Below the pieces are notes generated by a model, which saw only the letters and a program-made list of their open reading frames with translations, was not told the DNA's origin and ran no database searches. Of a stretch of DNA of 64,000 nucleotides, positions 48,707-61,170 are shown piece by piece; the first letter of the stretch is position 1, and every line of letters begins with the position of its first letter. The position numbers and the translations under genes are program-made. Source of the DNA: Apostichopus parvimensis (taxonomy: Eukaryota > Echinodermata > Holothuroidea > Aspidochirotida > Stichopodidae); NCBI GenBank assembly GCA_000934455.1, contig KN889596.1, forward strand, positions 1 through 64,000. Direction: 5' to 3'.

Positions 48707-49665
48707 GAACAATTTAATCCTAGAAATGCAGGAACACAGGAATGTCAGGTGAGGACAAACCTCATATGCTGCATGCAGGTACTGTACCTTAAAACAGGGA
48801 GAACAGAGTAAGACTTGGCGAACTTGTACAATCTACTGTTATAGTTACAGATCAATAGATACATAGTACTTTCTTGACAGGTACAGTGCAGTAAATGGGT
48901 AGACACTTTAGACACTTCAGTTAGCTAGTGATTTGGATATACAAATGCTTAATGCTACTCATTATCCTATTCAAGTTAATTCCTTTTAAAAAATTGGAAG
49001 TATTTTTAGTATAGAGGTATAAGTAAAGTATAAATCAAACAGATCTGTTGTGATTATATACAACTTGTCACCTTCATATGTTTAACAGCAATTACTGCTG
49101 ACCATACATGTACTTGATCTACTACCTAGTATAGTTCCCAATGGTCATGTTTGGCTGACTCTTTTATCACCCTCCCTCCTCACCCCTCCCTCATCGCCCC
49201 TTCCCTCCCTCAACAGCCTTCTTACTATATTAATGACATTGTATAGAAGGTGGTAATGTAACAGGAATAGGGATGTGGGTTAAAGTGGTGCTCCTGGAGA
49301 CTAATCTTTAAGACCCACCAATGAAATGGATCTTACAGTGTAATCCACAAACTTGTGGATGCAAATAGCTGTGAGTTGCTAATATTGGCAGCATCAGCCA
49401 AGGCAATCTGGGGGAGGGGGGTGTGGGGGAGGGGCAAGGTACAAAGGACAGTATTTTAGTGTTTAGTCTGCCCGCAAAAAGGGATAAAGATCTATCCATA
49501 CGCTACGGTACAGTGCTACGTGTATTCATGGCAATATGAGGGGTGACCTTGCAAGTTTTACTACATGTATGACCAAAATATGAGGTAATATTGAAAACAT
49601 CAGTTAACTCATCCACTAGATATTTATTGACCATCCATCAATGACAGGAGGGAGTACTTTTCAAG

Positions 49666-49926
49666 GTGATAGAGCACGTTGATGTATACTTTCCAAAACT
49701 CAAAAACTTTCAGTATGTTGCGGGTAATTCATTCGGAAACAAATACATCGATGACATTTTAGCCAGCATTTTCAAATACATGATTGTGAGAGCAGAATAC
49801 TTCTTAATTTTTGCATTCAATCCTCTTCAAAAATGTAAAGCAACAATTCAAAAACCTGTTTTCAGGAAACTGAAATCACTGAGTCACCAATTTCCACAAT
49901 ATTTTGACAATATACGCCAATGTTAA
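49666..49926 (+). other. Open stretch of unknown nature before repeat copy B
   Basis: An 86-codon plus-strand open stretch (GNKYIDDILASIFKYM in the middle) that ends just before the repeat segment at 49940. I do not recognise it; it may be part of the same old element or chance. Confidence 0.15.
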
Positions 49927-49939
49927 TTAAATTTAGCCT

Positions 49940-50045
49940 CTGAAGAAGATCCTGCTAGGATCGCGTCAGGCCCTCTTACTTTTACACATTCTCTTACACA
50001 GGCTCTTTAGTGGATAAGCAGTTTGCTAACAGTTTTGTTTTATTT
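49940..50045 (+). repeat. Repeat 3' segment, copy B
   Basis: ctctgaagaagatcctgcta, then acacattctcttacacagg, then ggataagcagtttgctaaca. It is longer on the left than copy A at 48647. I remember similar text from marine invertebrate repeats but cannot assign a class. Confidence 0.55.
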
Positions 50046-50077
50046 TTAATGACCTAATTCAAATGACGACACCCTCC

Positions 50078-50167
50078 AATGTCCATTTGACAATCATAAA
50101 ACTAGCAAGTCAGATGTTTGTCACCAAGATGACACCCTCCAAGATATATGATTGCCAAATGGACATT
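50078..50167. repeat. Inverted repeat with 20-bp arms
   Basis: aatgtccatttgacaatcat (50078-50097) faces atgattgccaaatggacatt (50148-50167), with one mismatch and a 50-base loop. The word gacaccctccaa is also repeated directly. Confidence 0.75.
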
Positions 50168-50384
50168 AATGACTAGCAAGTTCAGACCAACTCCATTTGA
50201 CATGTTTATCACCAAGACACTTTTTCATCATGCTAGCAATATAACCACTTGCAAAACAAAGAATATAATATAAAAAAAATGATAATAAAAATCATTTATA
50301 TGTTCTTCATTATTTAGAATGAAAGTTTATTTCAAACTTGAAGAACATTATTTAGATTGAAAGTTTACTCAAACTTGAAGCTAT

Positions 50385-50460
50385 ATAGATACAGTATATA
50401 TATACAGTATATAAACATATATACATATATATATTAATGTACACATACATACATACCTGC
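50385..50460. repeat. TA/CATA-rich simple repeat
   Basis: Mixed atacagtatatata and acatacatacata runs. The string tagatacagtatatatatac recurs at about 52889-52908 in the same intron. Confidence 0.75.
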
Positions 50461-52206
50461 ATACATATGAATGAACATATGTCATTATGGTATTTTACTA
50501 TTTTATCATGGATATATATTGTATCAACTATTGACCAAAATGAAACCTGAAATGCTGCTTTAATACAAATTGGTACACAGCCGTGATCTGATAACTTCCT
50601 GCTCTAGAGAAGTAATGGCATCCCGGAGTAATCTTAAAGAGTACAATATTGCATAGTCTTATGGATAAACAGCAGTATAAACATTATTAATGTAAAGCTG
50701 GAGGAAATTGTTGAAGGTAATATATATGTGGCAGCAATATGACAGACCACACTAACTGTCAAAACCACGATCGAGCAAAAAAAAAAATTCCATTACAACA
50801 ACAAAATATATTCCTTGCCTGGCCGGAGCACTACATGATATTTCATCATCGTCTTCGTCATTGTATAAACTGACGAGGTCTGGTGGGTGGGATAACTTAC
50901 GAGCCTCGGCTACGACTTCTTCGGGTGATAACAATTTCGCAAGGAAGAGAGGGACGATTGGCTACGATTCAAGGATGAAGTTCAATCTTAACAAGTATGA
51001 AATTACCCCTGGTTGTGGATGTACACTTGTGGTTTCTTTACTCAGAAAGTATTCCTCTAGTATTAATGATCCAACCATCCTTATTAATTGGATGTGGTAG
51101 AACATTTCTCAGCATTTTTTGGGGGGAAGTTGCTCACCTCTGTATTAAAGCATGTCTTTCGGCTTATGTCTCGAATCGCAATTACGACATGTTTAATATC
51201 AGGAAATATCATTTTGTTGACTGGTTGACTGTATTGATCTCTTCTCAACAATAATTTTTTTTTCTACCGATACCTTCAAATCGGTGCGTAAAGGAGATAT
51301 ACGCTGATCCAGAGTGTGTGCTAAGTAACGCAACTTCTGATCAAGCTCTTGTACACACAGTACAAACAACAAATAGTACAAACAACATTGCACATAAATT
51401 TGGCGATAATACATTACTAACCTTAACTAAATTTCTTTAATATGCAGAGCAGGCAAAACAACAAACAACTGAATTGGGATATTCTCATATCAGATTATTC
51501 CAGTTTTCTTCCCTACATTCTTATCCTAGCTTTGTTTGAAATGATAATTTTGTTGAAAGCCAACTTGAACCATTATGGAGGTCAAAGGTCATCTTTGTCA
51601 CCACCAAAGTCAACATAATGCTACAATTTTTTAATGATTCTTAGCATGCATATGGAAGTACTTGATGCTCAGGGATTAGCTCGTAAGTTTCCCCAAAATT
51701 ATTCCAAAGTTTGATGGAATATAGATCGTTATTACAACTTCTGGTAAATAGATCTCTGTACCTGCGGTAGATGTGACATCCTGGCTCCCAAACATCCTTT
51801 TTATTCTCTTAATGTACGAAAGTAAATTTAACTTCAGAAGTCCGTTTGACACCAACTTGTACATTAAAAGATTTTAATATGGGATATGATTGCTGGGTGA
51901 TAGGATGTATGTATAGCTATTATACAGCCCTCTATCCATTATAATTTCACAGCTATCTATACCTAGGAGATGAAACCCATTAACTCAAAACCACCAATAC
52001 TGAGTCGAGGAAATATTAAAGTGATCATTTCCTCACAATTTATATCTAGAACTTTTCTTTTGTTCAACCATTGTGAAGTTTAAATATATATGTGTATTGT
52101 TTTGTACTTATTTCACTAAAAGTTGGATCCAAGTGCGACGCTTTTACCAATTGGAAATGACTATTTCCTTCATATCCCATAACTACCCTGCAAATAGACA
52201 AATAGT

Positions 52207-52287
52207 TTCTGCATATTACCAGTGACAATATCTGATCCAATGGTGATCAAATTACCATGACAATATCTGATCCAATGGTGATCAAAC
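52207..52287. repeat. 41-bp tandem duplication
   Basis: gacaatatctgatccaatgg followed by tgatcaaa occurs twice in direct succession. Confidence 0.8.
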
Positions 52288-53727
52288 CGTGACTCTATGT
52301 CTCTGTATTCCAATTTATCACAAAAAAATATATAAATCAAGGTCTAACTGTTTTGTACTTCTTTCAACTACCTTAAGAATTAAGTCCAATGCTTTTTAAT
52401 AGTCAACTTCAAATGGTTGTCTCCTACACGTTCCACAACTACCCCATTGTAATTTTGTAGCAAATTTTGTAATTTTGTAGCAAACCACATAGGTTACCAC
52501 TGATATTTTTGGAAAATTTGTTGAATACATAAATACATTTTACCTTGATATTTTGTACCTGGAGTATATAGGCTCTTGTAAACAGGTAGAGACCTCTTCA
52601 GCAGGGAATATGATCCTCCGCTCAAGATCAACTTCCTATTGTTAAAGCTCTCACACTACTCAGGATTAGACCCCAAGATCTAAATCCTCCCATTGGGGGA
52701 GATCACATGTCAATCTGGAGCTTGAGATCACAAAATAACAAGGGTGAATGTTTGGTGGATCTGGATCATATGACTGTCATTCCCCCCCCCCCCTCGTTTC
52801 TTGCCATAAGTAGATTAGAGCCCTGCAGCTGATAAAATTCCTTTATAGACTATTTTTTGCTAAACAATTTTAGATTGATATTTTGTATATAGATACAGTA
52901 TATATATACAGTATATAAACCTTTTTTTTTTCCCCCCTTCCAGAATACCATTTAGATTGAGATTGATTATTATCCTAAAATGTGGTATGATGACAATTTG
53001 TCAAACAACCATTTGTAACTTTCACTGGGGTTTTCCCATCAGATATAACCAAGTTTAACGGTTAAAGTTTTCATTTCTAACAGCCATATTATACATTTAG
53101 ATCGAACGACCAATATACCTGCTTGGATTATAAACGTACTTTGGAGGCTAGAAAAACACAATCCGCAAAAGTAACTTATTGCTTCCAAGCATGCTAGAGT
53201 TATTAAGTATGGTCATATTAGTGCCAAATTTTGAATCCCACTATCTCCGTGACTTTTCCTGTTTGAAGAACCTCATCTGTGGTTTTCTAATTTACCGATC
53301 ATATAACCCAAACACAAATAATACTCCATTTAACAATTTTTCTATCGTAACAAAGAGTCTCCCTTAAATCTGAGTGCTCTGAAACCAAGCTGCAATTACG
53401 TTAGGGATCAGCTGGCCCCAGGATAAGTGTTCTGCATTAAATCAAGATAAATTGATTTTGATCCCCTGCATGTTTATAGTAGACCCTGTACTCGGTATCA
53501 GACATCATGCTCACCATCCATTAAACAGAAAAGTTGGGGTTTGTGTACTAGAAGAAAGAAGGTGCAAAACCTAAGGCCTTGTGATGTGCAGCACTGCTGT
53601 TACTAACCTTCTACTATTGTACTAAATGACACACATAACACTCAACGACGGATGTCGAAAGGTCACCGAGCACTGATCGCAGGTCAACCCCGAGCTGCAT
53701 TTAAATTACAAATTTAATTGAGCATCG

Positions 53728-54037
53728 GATCTGATCCTCCCTGTGATTCCTAGTTTATACCATGGGGATCAAATGACAGAGTCTGATCCTCACTCCATTA
53801 CTAGTCTATACCATGGGGATCAAACGACAGAGTCTGATCCTCCCTCCATTACTAGTCTATACCATGGGATCAAATCACAGCGTCTGATCCTCCCTCCATT
53901 CCAAGTCTATACCATGGGGATCAAATCAGTCTGATCCTCCCTCCATTCCTAGTCTATACCATGGGGATCAAATCAGTGTGTGATCCTCCCTCCAATCCTA
54001 GTCTATACCATGGGGATCAAATCACAGAGCTCTGATC
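53728..54037. repeat. Minisatellite of about 47-52-bp units
   Basis: Six units, each with tctgatcctccctccatt, tagtctataccatgggg and atcaaat(c/g)acag. Unit length drifts from 52 to 47 bp. Confidence 0.9.
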
Positions 54038-54251
54038 TGTGTTAGAACTACAAATCAGAACTTGATCGAGTTCAAGGTTCAACATCATCCCAGTTCTAAC
54101 TTCTTCCACTTTCTTCCACAAATATCGAGCAATTTCCTTTTTTCTTCCCAAATTTCTTGACGACCCTCCAAACTTTTCTAAGGGCCCTAAAGACTATTCA
54201 TGCGACCAATACTTTGAACACCAGGACTATCTATACACATCAGCTGTTTAA

Positions 54252-54611
54252 AGGCATTGAAGACTCGCCCCAAACCCTGTGCGGCCATCTGAAAAAGTTA
54301 ACTTTCTGTTGCTTGCAAGTGACGTTTTGTTCGTGTCGCTACAAAATGCAGACAGTAATGAAACATGGTACCTTTTTATCTTTAGCTGGACCTGAGATGT
54401 CCATCGTTGTATCGTTAGTACACTGTGCTGTGGGTATTGACCGCAGCTGTACGTACTGACTATACACTAGTGAGTAATTACCGATGGTAGCAAGCTGTGT
54501 GTGTATTTTCTGGGATTGATGGTGGTGTTTAACACTACTGTTACACCTCATTCAAAACTTGGTCAAATTACCGGCATTAGACGTTTCTTTTTGCATGAGT
54601 CTTTACACCCT
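54252..54611 (+). mobile_element. TTAA-flanked MITE, copy 3
   Basis: 360-bp copy with intact TTAA on both sides (54248-54251 and 54612-54615) and termini AGGCATTGAAGACTCG and AGGGTGTAAAGACTC. It belongs to the same family as 7077-7433 and 15443-15802. A 100-codon open stretch overlaps its left part but has no known domain. Confidence 0.85.
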
Positions 54612-55547
54612 TTAAAATGTAAGCACCCTTTTTCCATGCAGCAATTGTCTCATAGTCCTATAGTGTAGTCAATGTGTAGTACCCCATAGCCTCCCTTAAG
54701 TAGTATACATTTCATTCTTGAATGCATTTAAATCCATCACTGAGCCATTTTAACCATGAAATATTGGAAACTTGTATTCACAGCTTAAAAGTACTTCGGA
54801 AAAAAAAAAAGAGAATAAAAAAAAACTGAAGTTTACACCGCCCCTGGGCCTCCTGTTAAAATCCAAACTCTTTCCAGGCATATATATACATATACTCTGC
54901 TTGAATTCCTCTGCTAGGCAGATCTTGTTCTCTCTCTGTAGGGGGGAACTAAAAAGAGGCAACCCTACAGACTATCAATATCACAAAGCTACACTTTATC
55001 AGGAATATTACAAACTCTTATATTATTCTGGACCCTTCAGGGTAAAATCAAATATTTGAAGAGCAGTCAGATATATCTCCCAAGAGTGTACCACGAGAAA
55101 GATAAATTATAATGAAGAAAAGACGCAGAAAAGGCAGTTCTTTTCCACACAGTTTCTATTTTCTTTGTATAAAAGGATGGGTTGGTTTTGCTTTTATCAC
55201 GTTTTTATGTTCTTCATGGGAGTGGATGACCTACTTTAAAAAAGATTTAATGAGAACATAAAGCCTGGATTTTAAAGCAACAATTGGGATCTCATTATGT
55301 TCAATGATGAAAGTCTTTTTTTTTTTATCTTACCCACCTGTGCATCAAATCATGTATCGGAATCTCTTTTGTGAAAAACCATATTTATAAAAATGGTGGT
55401 TATAATAAATGGTCTTCATTACAAGGTTTCCTTAATATTCATTCTTAATATTTATTAGTGGCATAAGTTTGTCTAGAAAATATAGGCCACTTTGGGTGGT
55501 GGAATGAGAAGGGCATTGACCGGAGGGGTCGGTCACAGTGTTAAAAG

Positions 55548-56707
55548 GTTACCAGTTCATTCTAGGCATGTTAAATCGAGAGTGCTAAGGTTGTGGGGGG
55601 GTTGGGGGGAACGAAGTAAATATAGGCCATATTTTAGACATATCATAGACCAGGTTTTAACCAGAGAAGGAGAACTGGGTCCCCCCCCCCCCTTTTGCAA
55701 TCTTTTGGGGCACATATAAACACAATTTTGAACTGAACCAAGGTGTAATCAGGGGGAATATTTTAGCATGCTGCCGTGCACAGGCATTTTTTCTCTTCAT
55801 GTAAATATATGTTTTCTTATTGCACTGCTATCACAGCAATAATTTTATATACCAATGCTTATCTCCTTTGACCCCCCCCCCCTCCCTCGAGAAACCCTGC
55901 ATCCACCACTGTAGAAATGTAGTCATACAGATATATATGTTGCCTGACAGAACTGTTAATAGCTGACATAATAAGTAAATTATAATAATTAATATTTATA
56001 GTAACAAAGTACAAATTTTCATGTGGCTAAAGTGACAAAGATACCTCCATCATTTCCATGTCCTCATGAGGTGTTATAGGATGTCCCTTCTTCAGAGTAA
56101 TTATGACACAGCATGATTCATAACACAGTCATCCAAGTCCTGTCCAAAACTACAGCGACAACATATGATGGCTTTATATGCATGTATGTATTTTAGATCC
56201 TCCTGCAAGCAGGAACTAGCGAAGAAGCCTCATTGGCTTATCAAAGCCGCAAGCTGACCAAAGTCAGTCTTTTAGATTCATATTTAACGTCCATGATTAT
56301 GAATTGTCAATTGTCAACAACTCTGTAACTGGAGGACATACATTAATCTTGGAGTGACTGGAACTCGGGGACCTTATGATTGGAAGGCACCGGCGTTAAC
56401 CACTGAGCTAACACTACTATTACAGCTAACACTCCTATTGAGCTAACACTCATTATTAGGCTATCATATCTACTATTCAATCAATACAAATTATGGTTGG
56501 TAGTCAAATGCTTAGGATTGAAATGGCTGGAAAGTACTCTGATTTACAATTGTTTCATTACGCATATCCAGAATATTATCCTTGGTAACTAAAATACATA
56601 CTATGGACAGTTCTCAAAGTTTTAACAGCAGCTTCCACTATGAACCTGACTGAATTAGCTGGACTCAATCCCTGACCGATCAACTGTTTATAGAAAATTT
56701 TGAGACA
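55548..56707. repeat. Left copy of a ~1.2-kb duplicated block at the third gap
   Basis: Nearly identical to 56758-58090 across a 50-N gap, with scattered single changes and one indel of about 171 bp. It contains the SINE at 56181-56412. Confidence 0.9.
56181..56412 (-). mobile_element. tRNA-derived SINE, reverse-strand copy lacking the 171-bp segment
   Basis: Same family as 41854-42244. The tail (atgtatgtattttagatcctc, cctgcaagcagg) is at the left and the head (cactgagctaacacta) at the right. The word agctaacact is repeated three times beyond the head. Confidence 0.8.
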
Positions 56708-56757
56708 NNNNNNNNNNNNNNNNNNNNNNNNNNNNNNNNNNNNNNNNNNNNNNNNNN
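56708..56757. other. Assembly gap (50 N)
   Basis: A run of exactly 50 Ns between two nearly identical blocks. Confidence 1.
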
Positions 56758-58090
56758 GTTACCAGTTCATTCTAGGCATGTTAAATCGAGAGTGCTAAGG
56801 TTGTGGGGGGGTTGGGGGGAACGAAGTAAATATAGGCCATATTTTAGACATATCATAGACCAGGTTTTAACCAGAGAAGGAGAACTGGGTCCCCCCCCCC
56901 CCTTTTGCAATCTTTTGGGGCACATATAAACACAATTTTGAACTGAACCAAGGTGTAATCAGGGGGAATATTTTAGCATGCTGCCGTGCACAGGCATTTT
57001 TTCTCTTCATGTAAATATATGTTTTCTTATTGCACTGCTATCACAGCAATAATTTTATATACCAATGCTTATCTCCTTTGACCCCCCCCCCCTCCCTCGA
57101 GAAACCCTGCATCCACCACTGTAGAAATGTAGTCATACAGATATATATGTTGCCTGACAGAACTGTTAATAGCTGACATAATAAGTAAATTATAATAATT
57201 AATATTTATAGTAACAAAGTACAATTTTCATGTGGCTAAAGTGACAAAGATACCTCCATCATTTCCATGTCCTCATGAGGTGTTATAGGATGTCCCTTCT
57301 TCAGAGTAATAATGACACAGCATGATTCATAACACAGTCATCCAAGTCCTGTCCAAAACTACAGCGACAACATATGATGGCTTTATATGCATGTATGTAT
57401 TTTAGATCCTCCTGCAAGCAGGAACTAGCGAAGAAGCCTCATTGGCTTATCAAAGCCGCAAGCTGACCAAAGTCAGTCTTTTAGATTCATATTTAACGTC
57501 CATGATTATGAATTGTCAATTGTCAACAACTCTGTAACTGGACGACATACATTAATCTTGGAGTGACTGGAACTCGGGACCTTATGATTGAAAGGCACCG
57601 GCGTTAGCAACTGAGCTAACACTCCACATATATATACCTACATACCTACCTACATACGTAGTACACACATACATATACACACATACATTTGGATATATTC
57701 ACTGGCTGTCACTTTCCAGAGTGTTCTTCATGTTTCCCATCACGTGGTTCTTTTAATGAGAGGAAGGCACCGGCGTTAACCACTGAGCTAACACTACTAT
57801 TACAGCTAACACTCCTATTGAGCTAACACTCATCATTAGGCTTTCTTATCTAATATTCAATAAATACAAATTATGGTTGGTAGTCAAATGCTTAGGATTG
57901 AAATGGCTGGAAAATACTCTGATTTACAATTGTTTCATTACGCATATCCAGAATATTATCCTTGGTAACTAAAATACATACTATGGACAGTTCTCCTCAA
58001 AGTTTTAACAGCAGCTTCCACTATGAACCTGACTGAATTAGCTGGACTCAATCCCTGACCGATCAACTGTTTATAGAAAATTTTGAGACA
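56758..58090. repeat. Right copy of the ~1.2-kb duplicated block
   Basis: Counterpart of 55548-56707. It holds a longer SINE (57390-57800). Confidence 0.9.
57390..57800 (-). mobile_element. tRNA-derived SINE with two head regions
   Basis: Reverse-strand element with the shared tail at its left, a tRNA-like head at about 57560-57620, an internal 140-bp region matching 41854-41997, and a second head-like segment (ggcaccggcgttaaccactg, agctaacac) at 57764-57800. The two heads are direct relatives, so the element looks dimeric at its 5' side. Confidence 0.75.
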
Positions 58091-60329
58091 TCTGTGACCA
58101 ATGAACTGTACATCGCTGCTTCCTTCTATATACACTATTAAGACCTGAATTCAATGTTATTATGTGTACTAGTGGGAACAGACGACTAAAAATATTTATA
58201 TTAGCTGAATAGTAAGATACAGTGTATTAGAGTTGCACAGCTATAAATATTCAACCATTTCCTGACAATGTACTTTGCATGAAATAGGTCAATGTACTTT
58301 GTCCTGCACTCATATTTTACTTTATAACCGAGTGAACTCTCATCACTGACAATATTCATAAAGGACTACCCCAACAAGAATTCTTATGTCTTCCAATCTA
58401 TATTTGAGAGTTTTCTTTTTAATATCTTGAATCTTTTTTTTTTCCCTCTCATCTGAAATAACTAAGTTAGCTAGATAATTTGCAGCCCCACCAATTGCAA
58501 AATGTAAAACCCCTAACTGAACGATCAAATAATCTCGAAATAATAACAATGTAGATTTGTTTAAATCTAATGATGATTCCCCAAAGAGAAAGGGAAAAAA
58601 AGTGATTTGCTATAGATTTCCACTTGGACCGGAAAACAACACTTCCCCCAAGAAACCCACAAAAACCCAACAAGGGTAAATAACCCCAAAAAAAGTTCCC
58701 CTTTTCCAAGCCAAACTGAATGTCAATTCATTTCTGGTCAGCATTCTAAATTGAATAAACTGACATACGAAGGCCCCAACGGGCATATAAAAAGTGCAAT
58801 ATCTTTTGCCTTTTTAAATAATGCAAGGCCATTTCTCGTTCAGTGTTTGTGCCGTTTAAGTATAGGAATACAAAATCTCTCTAAAGACGGTACAATAAGA
58901 TTCAAGTAAGACAAAGCAGCTTTTTTTGGTTGTTGCTGAATTCATCCTTCAGAGAAGAAGATGAAGATATGTTGTGGGTGATGAAGAGTGATTTCATTTG
59001 TACTTTCATCTTCCATGCATACTGATTACCTTTGATCACGGCCCTATGGGAGAGAAAGTACAACATTTCTCTATCGATCATGAAAGGGATAACCAAACAG
59101 GTTAACAAGGATAAAGTGAACCGAGAATACTGAGCTGCAGGAAAGACTGATTCATGGAATAACTTATGAGTCATTAACTATCATTCGGCAAGTCAGAAAA
59201 CCCTTTGCGCATTCTGTATCTCCATTTCCAATTTAAGGATAAAAAAATATATAAAAAGAAAACACCGATCGACAGATACTGAGAGACGATAAGACAAAAA
59301 AAGAGAAAGAAAATATACAGGAGAGTGAGGGTCTTAATTGGCTACAAATTGATCGATATCAAATTAGATGAGACTACGATCACTCTCTGAGTACGAGGGA
59401 TATCGTTCTTTGCTTTCCAAGATGTCCGCCTGCCTTTGCCGAGAGCTTCTCGTCATGAGTAATGTGGCATGATGTTTCATGAGAAAGCTCTCTCGCTAAT
59501 TGGGAGATAGCTCATAAAAGTTTCTCTCTTTAACGGAATAGTCATAAAACTGTTTGGCAAATAGAGATCCGCACTAAAACTGCTGATTGTAACAGGAAAT
59601 AAAAACAGACAATGTTCAGAGGGGAGAAAAAGTGCAATGCGGTGATCTCGATGTGTTACAAAAGAAAATTGTACCATAAAAGCCAGTGATGAAGTGAAAT
59701 CAATGGCAAATTTTGCAAGAGCAGGTTATTCAAAGCATATATGCAAATGGTGATAAAATTGTTCCATTTCTAGGGGTTTCCATCAACTCAAATAGTGGCA
59801 ATATTGAAAAAATGGAATTTGTTAACATTATGTATCTGTTATAAGCAAAGTGGCTTTACAAGAACATGGGATGTACACTTATAATAGGCTTGAGACATTC
59901 AAAGCAATAAAAAGTAAAATATAAATTTAATCAGCATTATATGCCAAAAAAATTATTTTGTCACTTGAAAAAGGATAATTATTATTGGATAAATTTGACA
60001 AATTCTCTCTCTCCCTACCTCCCTCCTCCCTCCCCAAATAGGAGGGGTAAGAGCAGTCTCTAAGACTATTATCTGAAAATGTCCATACCCTCAAACATTA
60101 AATAAACCACCATTTTTAAGGACATTGAAAAAAATCTTTACCATTTGCATAAATCATTTGCAAACATTGGGAATTTTTTCTTTTAAATTGATGCGTGAGA
60201 TTATGAGCATGAGTATGAGTTCAAAGGTCATCAGTATTGGCCCCAAAATTTTAGCATGCTAAATGTGCACTAGTTTCCCAAAGTATTTCCTAGAGGCTCT
60301 GATCCTCTGTATTTATTTTCAGAGAGAGG

Positions 60330-60381
60330 AGACGGAGAAGGAGAAGGAGGAGGAGGAGGAGGAGGAGGAGGAGGAGGAGGG
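60330..60381. repeat. (GGA)n microsatellite
   Basis: Purine run with about 12 GGA/GAG triplets, after gagacggagaaggagaagg. Confidence 0.9.
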
Positions 60382-61020
60382 GGATTAATTAGACATTTAA
60401 ATGTTTCAGCGAGGGAAAACAGCTCTCAGTGTGGAGGTTTCAACCGTGGCTTGAAATCTGAGCTGCAGTGACCATTATTAGACTTTCTAGCATATTTTGG
60501 GCTATACTGATGAGTCAGCTCAGTACATAATTCTTTACAGTCTTGTTACTTTAAATGCAGGGGAATCGTTTATCCTGTATTGCATCAAACAATGCTACAT
60601 GTAAAATTGCTCACATTTCTATACAAGTTCAAAGATGTCTAGCAGTTTTTGAACACTTATGAAACCATAGTATTTAATAAGAGACAAAATTGGGAGGATT
60701 CTTTAAGACATAACATTTGAACACTTAATTATTCCCTTGAAGGTCAGAACTTAAATTAGCAAGGTCTCAGACAACGTCAGTCCCTCCCCCCTCCCCCCCC
60801 CTTCACCCATGTGGCTATGTGCCTGAGTGAACAAAAGGACAATAGTAAACTAACTTAAAGTATAACTCCAGTACAACAGGGAGAGTACAGATAAACCAAA
60901 GCCCAGGCTTATAGTAATGTATAACGGGACCTGTAAGCTTACAGAAAGTAAGAAAAGAATTAAATATAGAAGAAAAGTCAGTCTTATCCCCCGGGGCAAT
61001 ACCCATCCATTAAAATTACA

Positions 61021-61170
61021 CCCATCCTCCCAGCCTCCCCTACTCCCAGCCTCCCCTTCTCCCAGCCTCCCCTCCTCCCTTACTCCCAGCCTCCCCTCCT
61101 CCCAAGTTCCCCTCATCCCAGCTTCCCCTCCTCCCAGCCTCCCAGCCTCACCTCCTCCCAACCTCCCCTG
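61021..61170. repeat. Pyrimidine minisatellite, ~16-17-bp units
   Basis: Imperfect copies of cccagcctcccctcctc on the plus strand, purine-rich (gaggagggg) in the gene's transcript. Confidence 0.85.

Noticed and set aside
54157-54459. 100-codon plus-strand open frame
   Set aside because: Most of it falls in the 360-bp TTAA MITE copy 3, and the homologous segments in the other copies are not consistently open.
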